Origin: Sphingomonas kyeonggiensis
Lineage (GTDB): Bacteria; Pseudomonadota; Alphaproteobacteria; Sphingomonadales; Sphingomonadaceae
DNA length: 64,000 nucleotides
Assembly (NCBI RefSeq): GCF_014204495.1
Contig: NZ_JACHLN010000001.1
Location: 496,001-560,000 of the forward strand
Reading direction: 5' to 3'
In this document: positions 50,094 through 59,107 of the stretch, piece after piece
How positions within the stretch are numbered: the stretch's first letter is position 1
How the letters are laid out: the number at the start of each line of letters is the position of its first letter
Position numbers and translations under genes: made by a program
The notes under the pieces: model-generated
The model's input: only the letters and a program-made list of their open reading frames with translations
What the model was told of the DNA's origin: nothing
The model's database searches: none

Positions 50094-50782
50094 GCCGCTT
50101 CCCCCATGTCCTCGGGCGCCTTCCACCAGCCGGTGATCATCGAGCGGACCTCGTTGACGGGACCGGCGAGGATCACCAGCGTCAGATGCACCACCGTGAA
50201 CAGGCTGAGCAGCGCCATCGCGATGAAATGCAGCGAGCGCGCCGATTGCCGCCCGCCGAACATGTCGGCCAGCCAGGGCCACATGCCCGGCGCCAGCGCG
50301 AGGCCGGTGAAGATCAGCAGGGGCAGCAGGATGAAGAGCACCCCGGCGTAACTGGCCTTCTGGAAGATGTTGTACGCCTTCGGATCGGCGGGATCATGGA
50401 AGCGCAGCTGCCAGTGCGCTTCGAGATCCTGCGCGAGATGCGCCGGCGCCAGCTCGGCCCCGCGGATGCGCAGGTCGCGCTGGATGTGGCGGTTGAGCAG
50501 GCTCCAGGGCAGATAGACCAGCAGCGAGAAGGCAAGCACCAGCGCAAAGGCCAGGTGCCAGTGCCGCGCACCGGCCAGGTCGTAGGTGGAAGGCAGGGTC
50601 AGCCAGCCGGGCCATTGCGGCAGCTTGAGCCAGGCATGGTCGAAATTGGCGCCGTAATTGCCCCAATAGAGCCGGGGATGGGCGTTGAAGATCATCAGCC
50701 CGCTGGGGATCATCACCAGCACGGCAAGCGCGTTGAGCCAGTGCCAGAGGCGCGTGATCAGCCGGTGGCGATAGACCTGCAT
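50090..50782 (-). CDS. Cytochrome b/b6-domain membrane protein
   Basis: A 230-residue protein with four to five membrane helices. Candidate haem His residues are in RLWHWLNAL near 14, ARHWHLAFALVL, and LHFIAMALLSLFTVVHL. The pattern is that of the Ni-Fe hydrogenase/thiosulfate-reductase type b subunits (YedZ-like in role). It is translated just before the Mo oxidoreductase with a 4-nt overlap, forming a two-component redox module at the inner membrane. Confidence 0.9.
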   Translation of the reverse strand: MQVYRHRLITRLWHWLNALAVLVMIPSGLMIFNAHPRLYWGNYGANFDHAWLKLPQWPGWLTLPSTYDLAGARHWHLAFALVLAFSLLVYLPWSLLNRHIQRDLRIRGAELAPAHLAQDLEAHWQLRFHDPADPKAYNIFQKASYAGVLFILLPLLIFTGLALAPGMWPWLADMFGGRQSARSLHFIAMALLSLFTVVHLTLVILAGPVNEVRSMITGWWKAPEDMGEAA

Positions 50783-50799
50783 GGTCCCTCCCTAGCGCA

Positions 50800-51558
50800 T
50801 CATCCGTAGGCGCGCATGAAGAAGACAATGGTGGTGCCAGCAGTCACCAGCAAGGTCCAGATCCGCACCAGCCGGTGCGACAGCTTCTTGCCGACCCAGG
50901 CGCCGAGCCAGCCGCCCAGGATGCCGCCGAGCAGCATCGGCAGGCAGGCGGTCCAGCGCACCATCCCCATGCCGATGAAGATGAAGGCCGCGGCGAAATT
51001 GGCGACGGCGAGCATCAGCGTGCGAATCGAGAAGAGCGAGCGCGGGTCGGCCGCCGCCAGCAGTCCGTAGACCGCAGTGGTGATCAGCCCCACCCCGCCG
51101 CCGAAATAGCCGCCATAGACGCCCAGCAGGCTCTGCGCGGTCACCAGGGTGCGCGGGCCGATGGTGACGCGGGCGTGCAGCCAGTCCGAGGCGCGCTTGC
51201 CGAAGATCATCACCACCAGCGCGAACAGCAGCAGCCAGGGGATGATGAGGTCGAAGGCGCGGGTGGGAGTAAGCACCAGCAAGGTGCTGCCGACCAGCCC
51301 GCCGGCAAAGGTGATCCCGGCCAGCACCCGCACCGGCATGCCGCCGACCGGGGCCAGCTCGTCGCGATAGGCCCAGGCGCTTGCGCCGGCTCCGGGCAGC
51401 AGCGCGACGTTCGAGGTGGCGTTGGCGATGTTCGAGGGCAGGCCGAGCGCGATCAGCGCGGGCAAGGTGGCGAAGGTGCCGCCTCCCGCCAGCGCGTTCA
51501 TCGCGCCGCCCAGCGTGCCGGCCACGGCGGCGAGGATCAGGTCGGAAAGGTCCAGCAC
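50800..51558 (-). CDS. TSUP/TauE-SafE family permease
   Basis: A 252-residue membrane protein with about eight helices. GGAMNALAGGGTFATLPALI near 17-36 is the first family repeat and GVYGGYFGGGVGLITTAVYGL the second. It starts at GTG 51558. Members export sulfite, sulfoacetate or related anions. It lies 17 bp upstream of the cytochrome gene in the same direction, suggesting that the three genes handle a sulfur or organosulfur compound together (inference). Confidence 0.9.
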   Translation of the reverse strand: MLDLSDLILAAVAGTLGGAMNALAGGGTFATLPALIALGLPSNIANATSNVALLPGAGASAWAYRDELAPVGGMPVRVLAGITFAGGLVGSTLLVLTPTRAFDLIIPWLLLFALVVMIFGKRASDWLHARVTIGPRTLVTAQSLLGVYGGYFGGGVGLITTAVYGLLAAADPRSLFSIRTLMLAVANFAAAFIFIGMGMVRWTACLPMLLGGILGGWLGAWVGKKLSHRLVRIWTLLVTAGTTIVFFMRAYG

Positions 51559-51600
51559 TGGGCCCCCTTCCCGTGACGGCCGGCGTTTGTCGAGGCGTTT

Positions 51601-52029
51601 CTAGGGCTGGAGCGGCAGATGCCAGTGCAGCGCGTCCGTCGCCTGAGTGCGGACAAAGCCATGGCGCGCGAAGAAGCGGCCCGCCTCGGGATTGTCGGCA
51701 AGCGTCTCGAGGCGAAGCGCGGACAGGCCCTGCTCACCGGCCCAGGCCCGGGCTTCGCCGAGCAGACATTGCCCCACGCCCTGGCCGCGCCGGGCGCGAT
51801 CGATCTCGATGCGGCGCACTTCGACCGAATCGCCGTCGCGCGTGCAGGCAATGTAGCCCGCGACCTGGCCATCGACCCGGGCCAGCGCGAGCATCCGTGC
51901 TGCCCTGGGCACCGCGAAGGCGTTGTCGAAGGGATAGGCCCTGCCTGACGTTCCCAAGCCGAAATCGCATCCGGCAAGCAGGGCCGGATCAAGACTGGCA
52001 ATGCGCTCGATCTCGACGCGCACCTCCAC
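51601..52029 (-). CDS. GNAT-family N-acetyltransferase
   Basis: A 142-residue protein. The acetyl-CoA loop is RRGQGVGQCLLGEA near 79-92, preceded by VEVRRIEIDRA and followed by NPEAGRFFARHGF. The GTG start immediately follows the stop of the upstream LRR-like gene (0-nt gap), so it is translated by termination-reinitiation. The acceptor is unknown. Confidence 0.88.
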   Translation of the reverse strand: MEVRVEIERIASLDPALLAGCDFGLGTSGRAYPFDNAFAVPRAARMLALARVDGQVAGYIACTRDGDSVEVRRIEIDRARRGQGVGQCLLGEARAWAGEQGLSALRLETLADNPEAGRFFARHGFVRTQATDALHWHLPLQP

Positions 52030-52932
52030 TCAGCCGAACGGCAGCAGATGGCGATAGGGGAAGTCGCTCGTCCCCCAATGCGAGACATATACGTGCGGCG
52101 ACGCGAGTACGACGCTGAACTGGCATTTCGGGCGGATCGCTGCCAGCGCCCGATATTCCGCTTCGGTGAGCCGGGTGTTGCGCAGTCGGATGCCCCAGGC
52201 GCGCTCCAGCACCGGCGAGCGGAACAGCCGCTCATAGTCGGCGAAGGGCGTCGAATCCCATTCCGACGCCTGAGCAGACTGTAGCGACATGAATGGTGCG
52301 CTCGAGTCGGCGAAGTCGATGAAACCCAGCGCCGGCAATCGGGTCGCCTCTGCGAGATGGCCGACGAAACCTCGGGTGTCCCAGTCGCCGCCGGTGCGGA
52401 TGCGGCGGAGTTCGGACAGGTCGAGCGCGAAGAAGCCGGGCTCGGGCGCTTGCGGCAATTCGAGCGTGCGCAGCGCCGGCATGCGGGCGATCAGCGCGGG
52501 GAGCTGACCGTCGGTGATGCAGGCCTGGTTGTGATCGCCGGGATCGGAGATCGCGACCTGGAAGGCGCGCAACCGGGAGAAATCGGGGTCCGCTTCGATC
52601 AGCGGGGCGAAATCCCATTCCTTCAGGCCATTGGCGCCTTCGTCCGGCCCGGAAATGCGCAGCTGGACGATGTGGCGCGCGACCCCCGGCCGGCCGAGCA
52701 GGTCGAGGAACTCGCCCCAGCCTTCATATTCCGAGCCGCGATAATCCACCGCCAGCGCGCCGCCGAGATCGGCGACCGACAGGCGCGTGCAATAGTCCGG
52801 CTCGAGCAGACGCTGGGCCAGCCATTCGGCTTCGTCGCCTTCCTCCACTTCCTGGGCTTCGGCGGCAGCTTCGTTGAGCGTGACCTGGAGGCCGCGCAGT
52901 TCCGCCAGCGCCGCTTCCAGGGACAGGCTCAC
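52030..52932 (-). CDS. LRR-like (STM4015-type) protein
   Basis: A 300-residue soluble protein. Its middle third has leucine-rich, repeat-like segments ([48 protein letters not shown]) similar to STM4015-family LRR proteins; the N-terminal 40 residues are a Glu/Ala-rich helix. The assignment is tentative. The GTG start overlaps the rlmN stop (GTGA). Confidence 0.6.
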   Translation of the reverse strand: MSLSLEAALAELRGLQVTLNEAAAEAQEVEEGDEAEWLAQRLLEPDYCTRLSVADLGGALAVDYRGSEYEGWGEFLDLLGRPGVARHIVQLRISGPDEGANGLKEWDFAPLIEADPDFSRLRAFQVAISDPGDHNQACITDGQLPALIARMPALRTLELPQAPEPGFFALDLSELRRIRTGGDWDTRGFVGHLAEATRLPALGFIDFADSSAPFMSLQSAQASEWDSTPFADYERLFRSPVLERAWGIRLRNTRLTEAEYRALAAIRPKCQFSVVLASPHVYVSHWGTSDFPYRHLLPFG

Positions 52933-54137
52933 CCGAGCGCCGCCATCTTCTCCTCGGCCTCGCGGTCGAGCTGGGCGCGGCTCTTCTTCTCGGCGGCGGT
53001 CTTGAGCTGGCCGCAGGCGGCGTCGATGTCGCGCCCACGGGGCGTGCGCACCGGCGCCGAGATACCCGCCTCGAAGATGATGTTCGAGAAGGCGCGGACA
53101 CGCTCGGGCGTGGAGGTGTCATAGGGCGCGCCGGGCCAGGGGTTGAACGGGATCAGGTTCACCTTGGCGGGCAGATCATATTTCTTGAGCAGACGGACCA
53201 GCTCGCGCGCCTCGGCATCGCTGTCGTTCTTGTCCTTGAGCATGACATACTCAAAGGTGATGCGGCGGGCATTGTTGGCGCCGGGATAGTCGGCACAGGC
53301 CTGGAGCAGCTCCTCGATGCCGTATTTGCGGTTCAAGGGCACGATCTCGTCGCGGACTTCCTTGGTGACCGCGTGGAGCGACACCGCCAGGTTCACGCCG
53401 ATCTCCTCGCCGGCGCGGGCCATCATCGGCACCACGCCCGACGTCGACAGGGTGATGCGGCGCTTCGACAGCGCCAGGCCATCGCCGTCCATGACGATCG
53501 ACAGGCCGTCGCGGACATTGTCGAAATTGTAGAGCGGCTCGCCCATGCCCATCATTACGATGTTGGTGAGCATGCGCCCCTCGGGCTGGCTCGGCCATTC
53601 GCCGAGCGCGTCACGCGCCAGCATCACCTGGCTGACGATCTCGCCGGCGGTGAGGTTGCGCACCAGCCGCATCGTGCCGGTGTGACAGAAGCGGCAGTTG
53701 AGCGTGCAGCCAACCTGCGAGGAGACGCAGAGCGTGCCGCGGTCCGCATCGGGGATGAAGACCATCTCGTAATCCTGGCCGTCGGCCGAGCGGAGCAGCC
53801 ATTTGCGCGTGCCGTCGGTGGAGACCTGCGCCTCGACCACTTCGGGGCGGCCGATCACGAACCGCTCTTCCAGCCACGGATGCTGGGCCTTGGCGATGTC
53901 GGTCATCACCGAGAATTCGGTGGCGCCGCGATTGTAGATCCAGTGCCAGATCTGCTTGGAGCGCAGCTTGGCCTGCTTGGGCTCGAGCCCGGCATCGGCG
54001 AGCACCGCGCGCATCTGATCGCGGGTGAGGCCGATCAGGTCGGTACGGCCGTCCTCGCGCACCACCGCGGGGCGGGGCACGGGCACGGGATCGATGTGCC
54101 CGGGAATGGGCATGGGCGCGGCCGAGGCTGTCTGCAT
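52929..54137 (-). CDS. rlmN: 23S rRNA adenine2503-C2 / tRNA adenine37-C2 methyltransferase RlmN
   Basis: A 402-residue radical SAM enzyme. The [4Fe-4S] motif is CTLNCRFC (CxxxCxxC), followed by [15 protein letters not shown]; the substrate-side Cys is near the C-terminus in DIDAACGQL, and the other catalytic Cys lies in [12 protein letters not shown]. It methylates A2503 of 23S rRNA and A37 of certain tRNAs. ATG 54149 is an alternative start. It heads a coupled operon with the LRR-like and GNAT genes. Confidence 0.95.
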   Translation of the reverse strand: MQTASAAPMPIPGHIDPVPVPRPAVVREDGRTDLIGLTRDQMRAVLADAGLEPKQAKLRSKQIWHWIYNRGATEFSVMTDIAKAQHPWLEERFVIGRPEVVEAQVSTDGTRKWLLRSADGQDYEMVFIPDADRGTLCVSSQVGCTLNCRFCHTGTMRLVRNLTAGEIVSQVMLARDALGEWPSQPEGRMLTNIVMMGMGEPLYNFDNVRDGLSIVMDGDGLALSKRRITLSTSGVVPMMARAGEEIGVNLAVSLHAVTKEVRDEIVPLNRKYGIEELLQACADYPGANNARRITFEYVMLKDKNDSDAEARELVRLLKKYDLPAKVNLIPFNPWPGAPYDTSTPERVRAFSNIIFEAGISAPVRTPRGRDIDAACGQLKTAAEKKSRAQLDREAEEKMAALG

Positions 54138-54165
54138 GGCCGCGCACATAGTCGATCTTGCGCGA

Positions 54166-55101
54166 TTATTCCAGTGACCCCAGCCCCTTGAGCGTAACGC
54201 GAAGCGATTCGACCAGATCGGTGCGGGGTTCCTCGCCGAGAAAGGCGACCAGCTCGCGATTATCGAGCCGCATGGGGTGGCGCCAGAAGGGGCGCATTTC
54301 CAGCAGCTCGCGGATCGTCGGATTGAAGGGCGCGGCGAGCGGGAGCAGGGCCCAGGGGAGCGGCTTTGCCTTGACCGTGCGACCCAGAGCCGCGCCGATC
54401 GCCGCCACCAGCTGGGTGCCGTCGCCGTCCCAGTGGCCGGCGAAATGATAGCGGGCGAAGCGCGGCAACTCGGCCTCGCGATCGAGCAGCCGGGCGAAAG
54501 TCTCTGCGACATCAGGGAGATAGGCCCAGGCATGGCCCGCGCCCTTCGACCCCGGATAGGTGACCGCACCGACCGGCTTGCCCGGGGTGATCATGCCCTG
54601 GGAGAGCCAGCCATTGCCGGGCTTTGGGCCATAATAGTCGCCGGCGCGCAGGATCAGGGCACGGACCCCGGAATCCTCGATTCGTGCTTCCATCGCCTTG
54701 CGAATCAGGCCCTTGCGGGTGGCCGGCTGCTGGGGCGAGTCGACCCGGGCGACCGGCTGTGCGGCGGGGTCGTAATTGTAGATCGTGCCCGGCAGAGCGA
54801 GCCGCGCGTCATTGGCCCAGGCGGCCTCGATGCTGCTCTCGATCATCGGCAGGACCAGCTTGCCCCAGTCGCGATAGCCCGGCGGATTGACCGCATGGAC
54901 CAGCGCATCGACGCCCCTGGCCGCGGCCAGCACATCGCCGCGATGCATCGCATCCCCTTCGAACCACGTGATATTCGGGTCGAGCCCGGGGCGTAGGCCG
55001 CGGACCAGCCCGCGTACCTTCCAGCCATGCGCGCGCAGTGCCCGGGCAGTCTCGCCCCCCACCCCGCCGGTCGCGCCGAGCACCAAAGCCGTCCTGTCCA
55101 T
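54166..55101 (-). CDS. NAD-dependent epimerase/dehydratase-like SDR
   Basis: A 311-residue extended/atypical SDR. The nucleotide loop is [17 protein letters not shown] near 7-23; [15 protein letters not shown] replaces the classical YxxxK region, so it may be an NmrA-like or atypical dehydratase. It is divergent from a LysR regulator with 93 bp between starts, a common regulator-target layout, so LysR control is likely. Confidence 0.87.
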   Translation of the reverse strand: MDRTALVLGATGGVGGETARALRAHGWKVRGLVRGLRPGLDPNITWFEGDAMHRGDVLAAARGVDALVHAVNPPGYRDWGKLVLPMIESSIEAAWANDARLALPGTIYNYDPAAQPVARVDSPQQPATRKGLIRKAMEARIEDSGVRALILRAGDYYGPKPGNGWLSQGMITPGKPVGAVTYPGSKGAGHAWAYLPDVAETFARLLDREAELPRFARYHFAGHWDGDGTQLVAAIGAALGRTVKAKPLPWALLPLAAPFNPTIRELLEMRPFWRHPMRLDNRELVAFLGEEPRTDLVESLRVTLKGLGSLE

Positions 55102-55194
55102 TCCGTCCTCCAATGTTCCCAATGGTGACGGGGATGACCAAATCCGGCCTAGAAGAAAATTGTCGAACCTTGGCAGGCCGCTTATAAGAAATTG

Positions 55195-56073
55195 ATGAGC
55201 GAGGTGGATTGGGAGCAGCAGCGCGCCTTCCTGGCGGTGCTGGAGACGGGGAGCCTGTCCGGCGCGGCCAGACGGCTGAACGTTGCGCAGCCGACGGTTC
55301 GTACGCGGATATTCGCACTGGAGGCCGCGCTGGGCACGGCGCTGTTCACTCGCTCGCCCGGCGGGCTCACTCCCACGGAGAGGGGCATGGCGCTGCACGA
55401 GCACGCCCGCGCCATGGCACTCGCTTCGGACGCTTTTGTTCGCACCGCCTCCGCCGCGCCCGACGAAGTGGCCGGCACGGTGCGGATCACCGCCAGCGAA
55501 GTGATCGCGGTGGAGGTGCTCCCCGCCATCCTGCGCGCGGTGCAGCGCGAACATCCGCGTCTGGTGATTGCACTGAGCCCCAGCAACCGCAACGAGGACG
55601 TGCTGCGCCGCGAGGCGGACGTGGCAGTGCGGATGGTGCCGCCGAAGCAGGAAGCGCTGGTCGCCAGGCGGATCGGCGCGGTGAATCTGGGTGTGCACGC
55701 CCACCCCGACTACCTGGCCGGACGCCCCCTCCCGACACGCTTCGAGGAACTGGCCGGGCACCGGCTGATCGGGCCCGAGCGCGACTCGGCGATGCTCCGC
55801 CAGGTGCAGGAAGCGAACTTTCCCGTCCGCATCGCCGACTTCAGCTTCCGCGCCGAAAGCGACCATGCCCAGCTCGCCGCGATCCGCGCGGGGCTGGGAA
55901 TCGGCGTGTGCCAGGTGCCGATCGGCGTGCGCGACGGACTGGTGCGCCTCCTTCCGGACTTCGAACTTCCCCTAGAGACCTGGGTGGTCTGCCATGAGGA
56001 TCTGCGCGGGCTGGCACGGGTGCGGACGGTGTTCGACGCGCTTGTAAACGGTCTCAGGGCCTATCTCGGCTAG
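55195..56073 (+). CDS. LysR-family transcriptional regulator
   Basis: A 292-residue regulator. The N-terminal winged helix is VLETGSLSGAARRLNVAQPT near 14-33, with FTRSPGGLTPTERGMAL at 64-80. The C-terminal PBP-like ligand domain ends with LARVRTVFDALVNGLRAYLG. I chose the ATG at 55195 over a TTG one codon earlier. It faces the SDR gene. Confidence 0.92.
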   Translation: MSEVDWEQQRAFLAVLETGSLSGAARRLNVAQPTVRTRIFALEAALGTALFTRSPGGLTPTERGMALHEHARAMALASDAFVRTASAAPDEVAGTVRITASEVIAVEVLPAILRAVQREHPRLVIALSPSNRNEDVLRREADVAVRMVPPKQEALVARRIGAVNLGVHAHPDYLAGRPLPTRFEELAGHRLIGPERDSAMLRQVQEANFPVRIADFSFRAESDHAQLAAIRAGLGIGVCQVPIGVRDGLVRLLPDFELPLETWVVCHEDLRGLARVRTVFDALVNGLRAYLG

Positions 56074-56178
56074 CCCCGCACAGGCCACGACACACCGCGC
56101 TTTGCTTGCAGCCATGCATCCCGGGACCCCAGCCTTGCGTTCCTGGGGGCGAGTTCTTGTGAGTTTTGGAGTGCAGTA

Positions 56179-56601
56179 ATGAAGCTTATCGCAACCCTTC
56201 TTGCCGGCGCGACGCTGGCGATCGCCCCGGCCGCCATGGCGCAGGACGCGCCGCAGACGACTCCGGCAACGCCCGACGCTCCCGCGGCACAGCAGGCCGC
56301 CCCGGCGGCGCCTGCCGCAGCCGCGCCGGCGACCAACGCATCGGTGACCGACGCCGAGGTGGGCCAGTTCGCCACCGCCGCGCTCGAGATCGAGAAGATC
56401 CGCAAGGACACCGCCACGCCGGAAGCCGACAAGGGCGCCAAGATGGCGGCCGCCGCTTCCTCGGCTGGCCTCACCTCGGAGCGCTTCAACGCGATCGGCC
56501 AGGCGATGCAGGGCGACGCGGCGCTCAACCAGCGCATCCAGAAGGCAGCGACCGACAAGCTCGCGGCCTCGGGCGGCGGCGCGGCGGCGAAGCAGCCGTA
56601 A
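56179..56601 (+). CDS. DUF4168 domain secreted protein
   Basis: A 140-residue protein with a signal peptide (about 1-21, ending AMAQ), an Ala/Pro/Thr-rich linker (about 24-55), and a helical DUF4168 domain (VGQFATAALEIEKIRKDTATPEADKGA in two pieces, then ERFNAIGQAMQGDAALNQRI). The function is unknown; the protein is periplasmic. A clear terminator follows. Confidence 0.82.
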   Translation: MKLIATLLAGATLAIAPAAMAQDAPQTTPATPDAPAAQQAAPAAPAAAAPATNASVTDAEVGQFATAALEIEKIRKDTATPEADKGAKMAAAASSAGLTSERFNAIGQAMQGDAALNQRIQKAATDKLAASGGGAAAKQP

Positions 56602-56624
56602 ACGATTGTCACTACGGACACTGT

Positions 56625-56660
56625 GGCGGATCGCTTCCTTGGGAGCGGTCCGCTTTTTTG
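56625..56660 (+). terminator. Intrinsic terminator of the DUF4168 gene
   Basis: A stem of GCGGATCGCT-type bases pairs with AGCGGTCCGC across a CCTTGGG-type loop, followed by TTTTTTGTTTTT. It starts 24 bp after the stop. Confidence 0.85.
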
Positions 56661-56675
56661 TTTTTCCTTGGCGGT

Positions 56676-56751
56676 TCCCCGGCGAAAGCCGGGGCCCAGG
56701 GTAATAGAGCGATCCGGCAGAGAAACCCTGGGCCCCGGCTTTCGCCGGGGA
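56676..56751. repeat. REPIN-like inverted repeat pair, copy 2
   Basis: Perfectly complementary 27-bp arms (56676-56702 and 56725-56751) flank 22 bp. Each arm has the small palindrome CCCCGGCGAAAGCCGGGG, differing by one base from the copy at 30018-30117. It sits between the DUF4168 terminator and the composite element at 56781. Confidence 0.8.
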
Positions 56752-56780
56752 GCAGCTCGGGATATTGGCGCCCCTCTTTA

Positions 56781-56933
56781 CTCCCCTCCCTGCAAGGGAG
56801 GGGTTGGGGGTGGGTTGCGCCTCCGGTCTTCCGGAGGCGCCCAGCGAGACGGCATCCCTAAACAGAAAAGGCCGGGCATCGAGCCCGGCCTTTTCTAACC
56901 CACCCCTAACCCCTCCCTTGCAGGGAGGGGAAT
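56781..56933 (-). repeat. Composite terminator-carrying repeat element A
   Basis: Read on the minus strand it begins 2 bp after the IalB-like gene's stop: a 70-bp arm (56933-56864) containing a GGGAGGGG palindrome and an intrinsic terminator, then 46 bp with a second hairpin (GCGCCTCCGG/CCGGAGGCGC at 56818-56841), then an inverted 37-bp arm (56817-56781). The 70-bp arm matches element B (60248-60317) at 69 of 70 positions, and the 37-bp arm matches 60354-60390 at 36 of 37. With the upstream repeat and terminator it accounts for nearly all of the non-coding stretch 56602-56935. Confidence 0.85.
56865..56895. terminator. Intrinsic terminator within element A
   Basis: AAAAGGCCGGGC and GCCCGGCCTTTT around a 5-nt loop. 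The A-tract and T-tract on the two sides allow action in both directions; on the minus strand it would end the IalB-like transcript. Confidence 0.8.
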
Positions 56934-56935
56934 CC

Positions 56936-57400
56936 TTATCGCCCCGCACACCCCAGCGCCGCCGCGTCGATCGCCGTCGCCGCACCCTTGAGAGCGTAGC
57001 TGTCGGCGAAGGGCGCGCCGTTTGCGCCGACGGTTTCCACGCTCATGCTGCGCCCCGCGCGCATCGCCGTGACGATCGCGGCATCGGTGCGGGCATCGGG
57101 CGCCCAGGCATCGGCATCGCCGGCCTGGAGCTCGAAGCGGCGCTCGCCGATCGACAGGGTGACGCGGGCATTGGCGGCACGGGTGCGGCTCAGGCGGATA
57201 TGGAGCTGGTTGCGCACCCCGTCGCGTGGCCAGCTGGCGATGCTGGCGAAGGGTTTCGCCTCGCGATATTTCTCGACCGGCTGGGCGATGGCGAAGCAGC
57301 GCAGCGGCGAGGAATCGCGGAAGGCGCCCCAGCTGTCGAACGTGCCGAGCGGGGTGCGCGCCTGCGCCTGCAACAGGAGAAGGAGCGCCAGCGCGCTCAT
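56936..57400 (-). CDS. Invasion-associated locus B (IalB)-like protein
   Basis: A 154-residue protein with a short hydrophobic signal (SALALLLLLQAQA). The mature part has WGAFRDSSPLRCFAIAQPVEK, the hallmark opening of the IalB family, with a second Cys near the C-terminus (AALGCAG) for a disulphide. IalB proteins are periplasmic, of unclear function. The start overlaps the upstream phosphatase stop by 4 nt. Confidence 0.85.
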   Translation of the reverse strand: MSALALLLLLQAQARTPLGTFDSWGAFRDSSPLRCFAIAQPVEKYREAKPFASIASWPRDGVRNQLHIRLSRTRAANARVTLSIGERRFELQAGDADAWAPDARTDAAIVTAMRAGRSMSVETVGANGAPFADSYALKGAATAIDAAALGCAGR

Positions 57401-58044
57401 GCCGGGGCGGCGCCGCGCCCGGTGCCGAGATGGACCACCGTTTCCACCCCGCCCTCGATCCTGACCACCGAGCCCTGGGGCAGGTCGGGCGCGACCGGCG
57501 CGCCGAAGAGGGGCGAGACCGGCAGGCCGGTCATCACCCCGCGCAGCACCCGGCTCGACATGCCGTGCATGATCACCAGCCGGTCGCCCGGATCCGCGTC
57601 GGTATCGGCGAGCCAGGACGAGACGCGCACCGCGATGCCGTCATACCATTCGCCGCCCGGCGGCGGGCGGGTGTAAAGGCCGTGCTCGATGTCGAGGAAG
57701 CCGGGCGCCTCGTCCATCAGGTCCGCATAATAACGCCCGCTCCATTCGCCCATGCCGATCTCGACCAGCCGGTCGTCGTGGCGGGCCTGGTGCCAGTCGA
57801 GCTCGAGATGCTCGGCGATCACCGCCAGCGTCTGCAGCGCGCGGCCGGCGCTCGACGACCACAGGGTGAGCTTCGGCTTCGGCCCGAGGATCTCGCGCAA
57901 CGCCGCGCCCATCGCATCGGCCTGGGCGAAGCCGGCGCGGGTCAGCGGGGTATGGGGATGATCGCCCTGCATGCGGCGGGCGATGTTGAACACCGTCTCA
58001 CCGTGGCGGGCGATGAAATCGCGGCCTTTGCGCTGGGTCGTCAT
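57397..58044 (-). CDS. Histidine phosphatase family protein
   Basis: A 215-residue phosphoglycerate-mutase-like phosphatase. The catalytic motif FIARHGETVFN is near 10-20, with its phospho-His; RALQTL, the acid/base Glu in EIGMGEWSGR, and the second His in VIMHGMSSRVLRG complete the site. I chose the ATG at 58044 (MTTQRKG). It forms an operon with the IalB-like gene; the substrate is unknown. Confidence 0.9.
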   Translation of the reverse strand: MTTQRKGRDFIARHGETVFNIARRMQGDHPHTPLTRAGFAQADAMGAALREILGPKPKLTLWSSSAGRALQTLAVIAEHLELDWHQARHDDRLVEIGMGEWSGRYYADLMDEAPGFLDIEHGLYTRPPPGGEWYDGIAVRVSSWLADTDADPGDRLVIMHGMSSRVLRGVMTGLPVSPLFGAPVAPDLPQGSVVRIEGGVETVVHLGTGRGAAPA

Positions 58045-58353
58045 CACTTGCTCACAAGCCCGCATGGCAGCGGAAAGGCAAGTGCCCAATTTGCGCCCCC
58101 TTTGGTTCATCTCCCGATCAGGTGCGGTAGTTCACTACCACACCAGCCCCGTTCGGGGCGCAACGAAAAGAGGGAGGTACCATGTCCAACACAAGCGACG
58201 CATCGGTCTGACCGCGCGACAGGCGCCTGACCTGTTGCCCGTAAGTCACGCTTTTTGTTGTTTATCTGGGGTTCATGAAACAGCGCGGGCCTCCCCCGGT
58301 TTTGAACCCTGCCCATGCCGGACAGCATGGGTGCGTACCCAAGGAGTTCCGTT
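58045..58353. other. Intergenic region with no recognised gene
   Basis: This is a 309-bp gap between divergent genes. It contains a GCCCCG/CGGGGC hairpin at 58146-58159, a strong Shine-Dalgarno GGGAGG followed by a ten-codon frame at 58182-58211 (MSNTSDASV), a T-rich patch near 58250-58265, and the AAGGAG ribosome site of the porin gene. The promoters for both flanking genes must lie here; I cannot fix them. Confidence 0.5.
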
Positions 58354-58956
58354 ATGCGTACCAAGTTCATCGCCGCCGCCGCGACCCTGCTCGCCGGCAC
58401 CGCCTTTGCCGCCCCCGCCTTCGCCCAGAGCACCGATGCCGGCTTCACCGGCCCGCGCGCCGAAGCCGTGGTCGGCTGGGACCATGTGAAGGGCGACAAT
58501 ACGGGCGGCGTCGACGGCGCGCTCTATGGCGGCCAGATCGGCTATGACTTCCAGGCCGGCAGCGCCGTGCTGGGCGTCGAAGGCGAAATCACCGGCTCGA
58601 CCGCGCGCCGCACCAAGAACAATGTGATCGTCGCCGGCGACAGCGCCCGGCTGAGCACCGGCCGCGACCTTTATGTCGGCGCGCGCGCCGGCTTCACCGT
58701 GGGCGGCAACGCCCTGATCTATGCCAAGGGCGGCTACACCAACGCCAAGCTCAACAGCCGCTACACCTCCGGCACCACCGACGTTCGCTTCGACGACAAT
58801 GTCGATGGCTGGCGCCTGGGCGCGGGCGCCGAAGTGAAGCTCAACGACAAGGTCTATCTGAAGGGCGAATACCGCTATTCGCAGTACAAGGATGACGATG
58901 CCGGCATCGATGCCAAGCGCCACCAGGTGCTCGGCGGCGTGGGCGTGCGCTTCTAA
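58354..58956 (+). CDS. Outer-membrane beta-barrel porin-like protein (Omp25 type)
   Basis: A 200-residue protein with a signal peptide (about 1-25, AFAQ). The mature part is an eight-stranded barrel pattern of alternating aromatic/hydrophobic residues: EAVVGWDHVKGD, YGGQIGYDFQAG, LYVGARAGFTVGG, LIYAKGGYTNAKL, WRLGAGAEVKLN and YLKGEYRYSQY, ending in the C-terminal Phe (GVGVRF) required for BAM recognition. AAGGAG precedes the ATG. Similar proteins are abundant surface proteins in alphaproteobacteria. Confidence 0.9.
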   Translation: MRTKFIAAAATLLAGTAFAAPAFAQSTDAGFTGPRAEAVVGWDHVKGDNTGGVDGALYGGQIGYDFQAGSAVLGVEGEITGSTARRTKNNVIVAGDSARLSTGRDLYVGARAGFTVGGNALIYAKGGYTNAKLNSRYTSGTTDVRFDDNVDGWRLGAGAEVKLNDKVYLKGEYRYSQYKDDDAGIDAKRHQVLGGVGVRF

Positions 58957-59003
58957 GATCGCTGCCGCGACGCATTAACTACGCATTTAAGGTGTGAACT
59001 ATA

Positions 59004-59033
59004 GGGCCGGAGCGCTTGCTCCGGCCCTTTTTA
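59004..59033 (+). terminator. Intrinsic terminator of the porin-like gene
   Basis: A perfect 10-bp stem (GGGCCGGAGC/GCTCCGGCCC) with a GCTT loop, then TTTTT, 47 bp after the stop. Confidence 0.92.
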
Positions 59034-59107
59034 CCGTTAAGGGTATGGTCCGGAAAATTCCCGCAAGCGGGTTCAGATTCGGGCGATAGCTGCCCCGGGG
59101 GTTCTTG

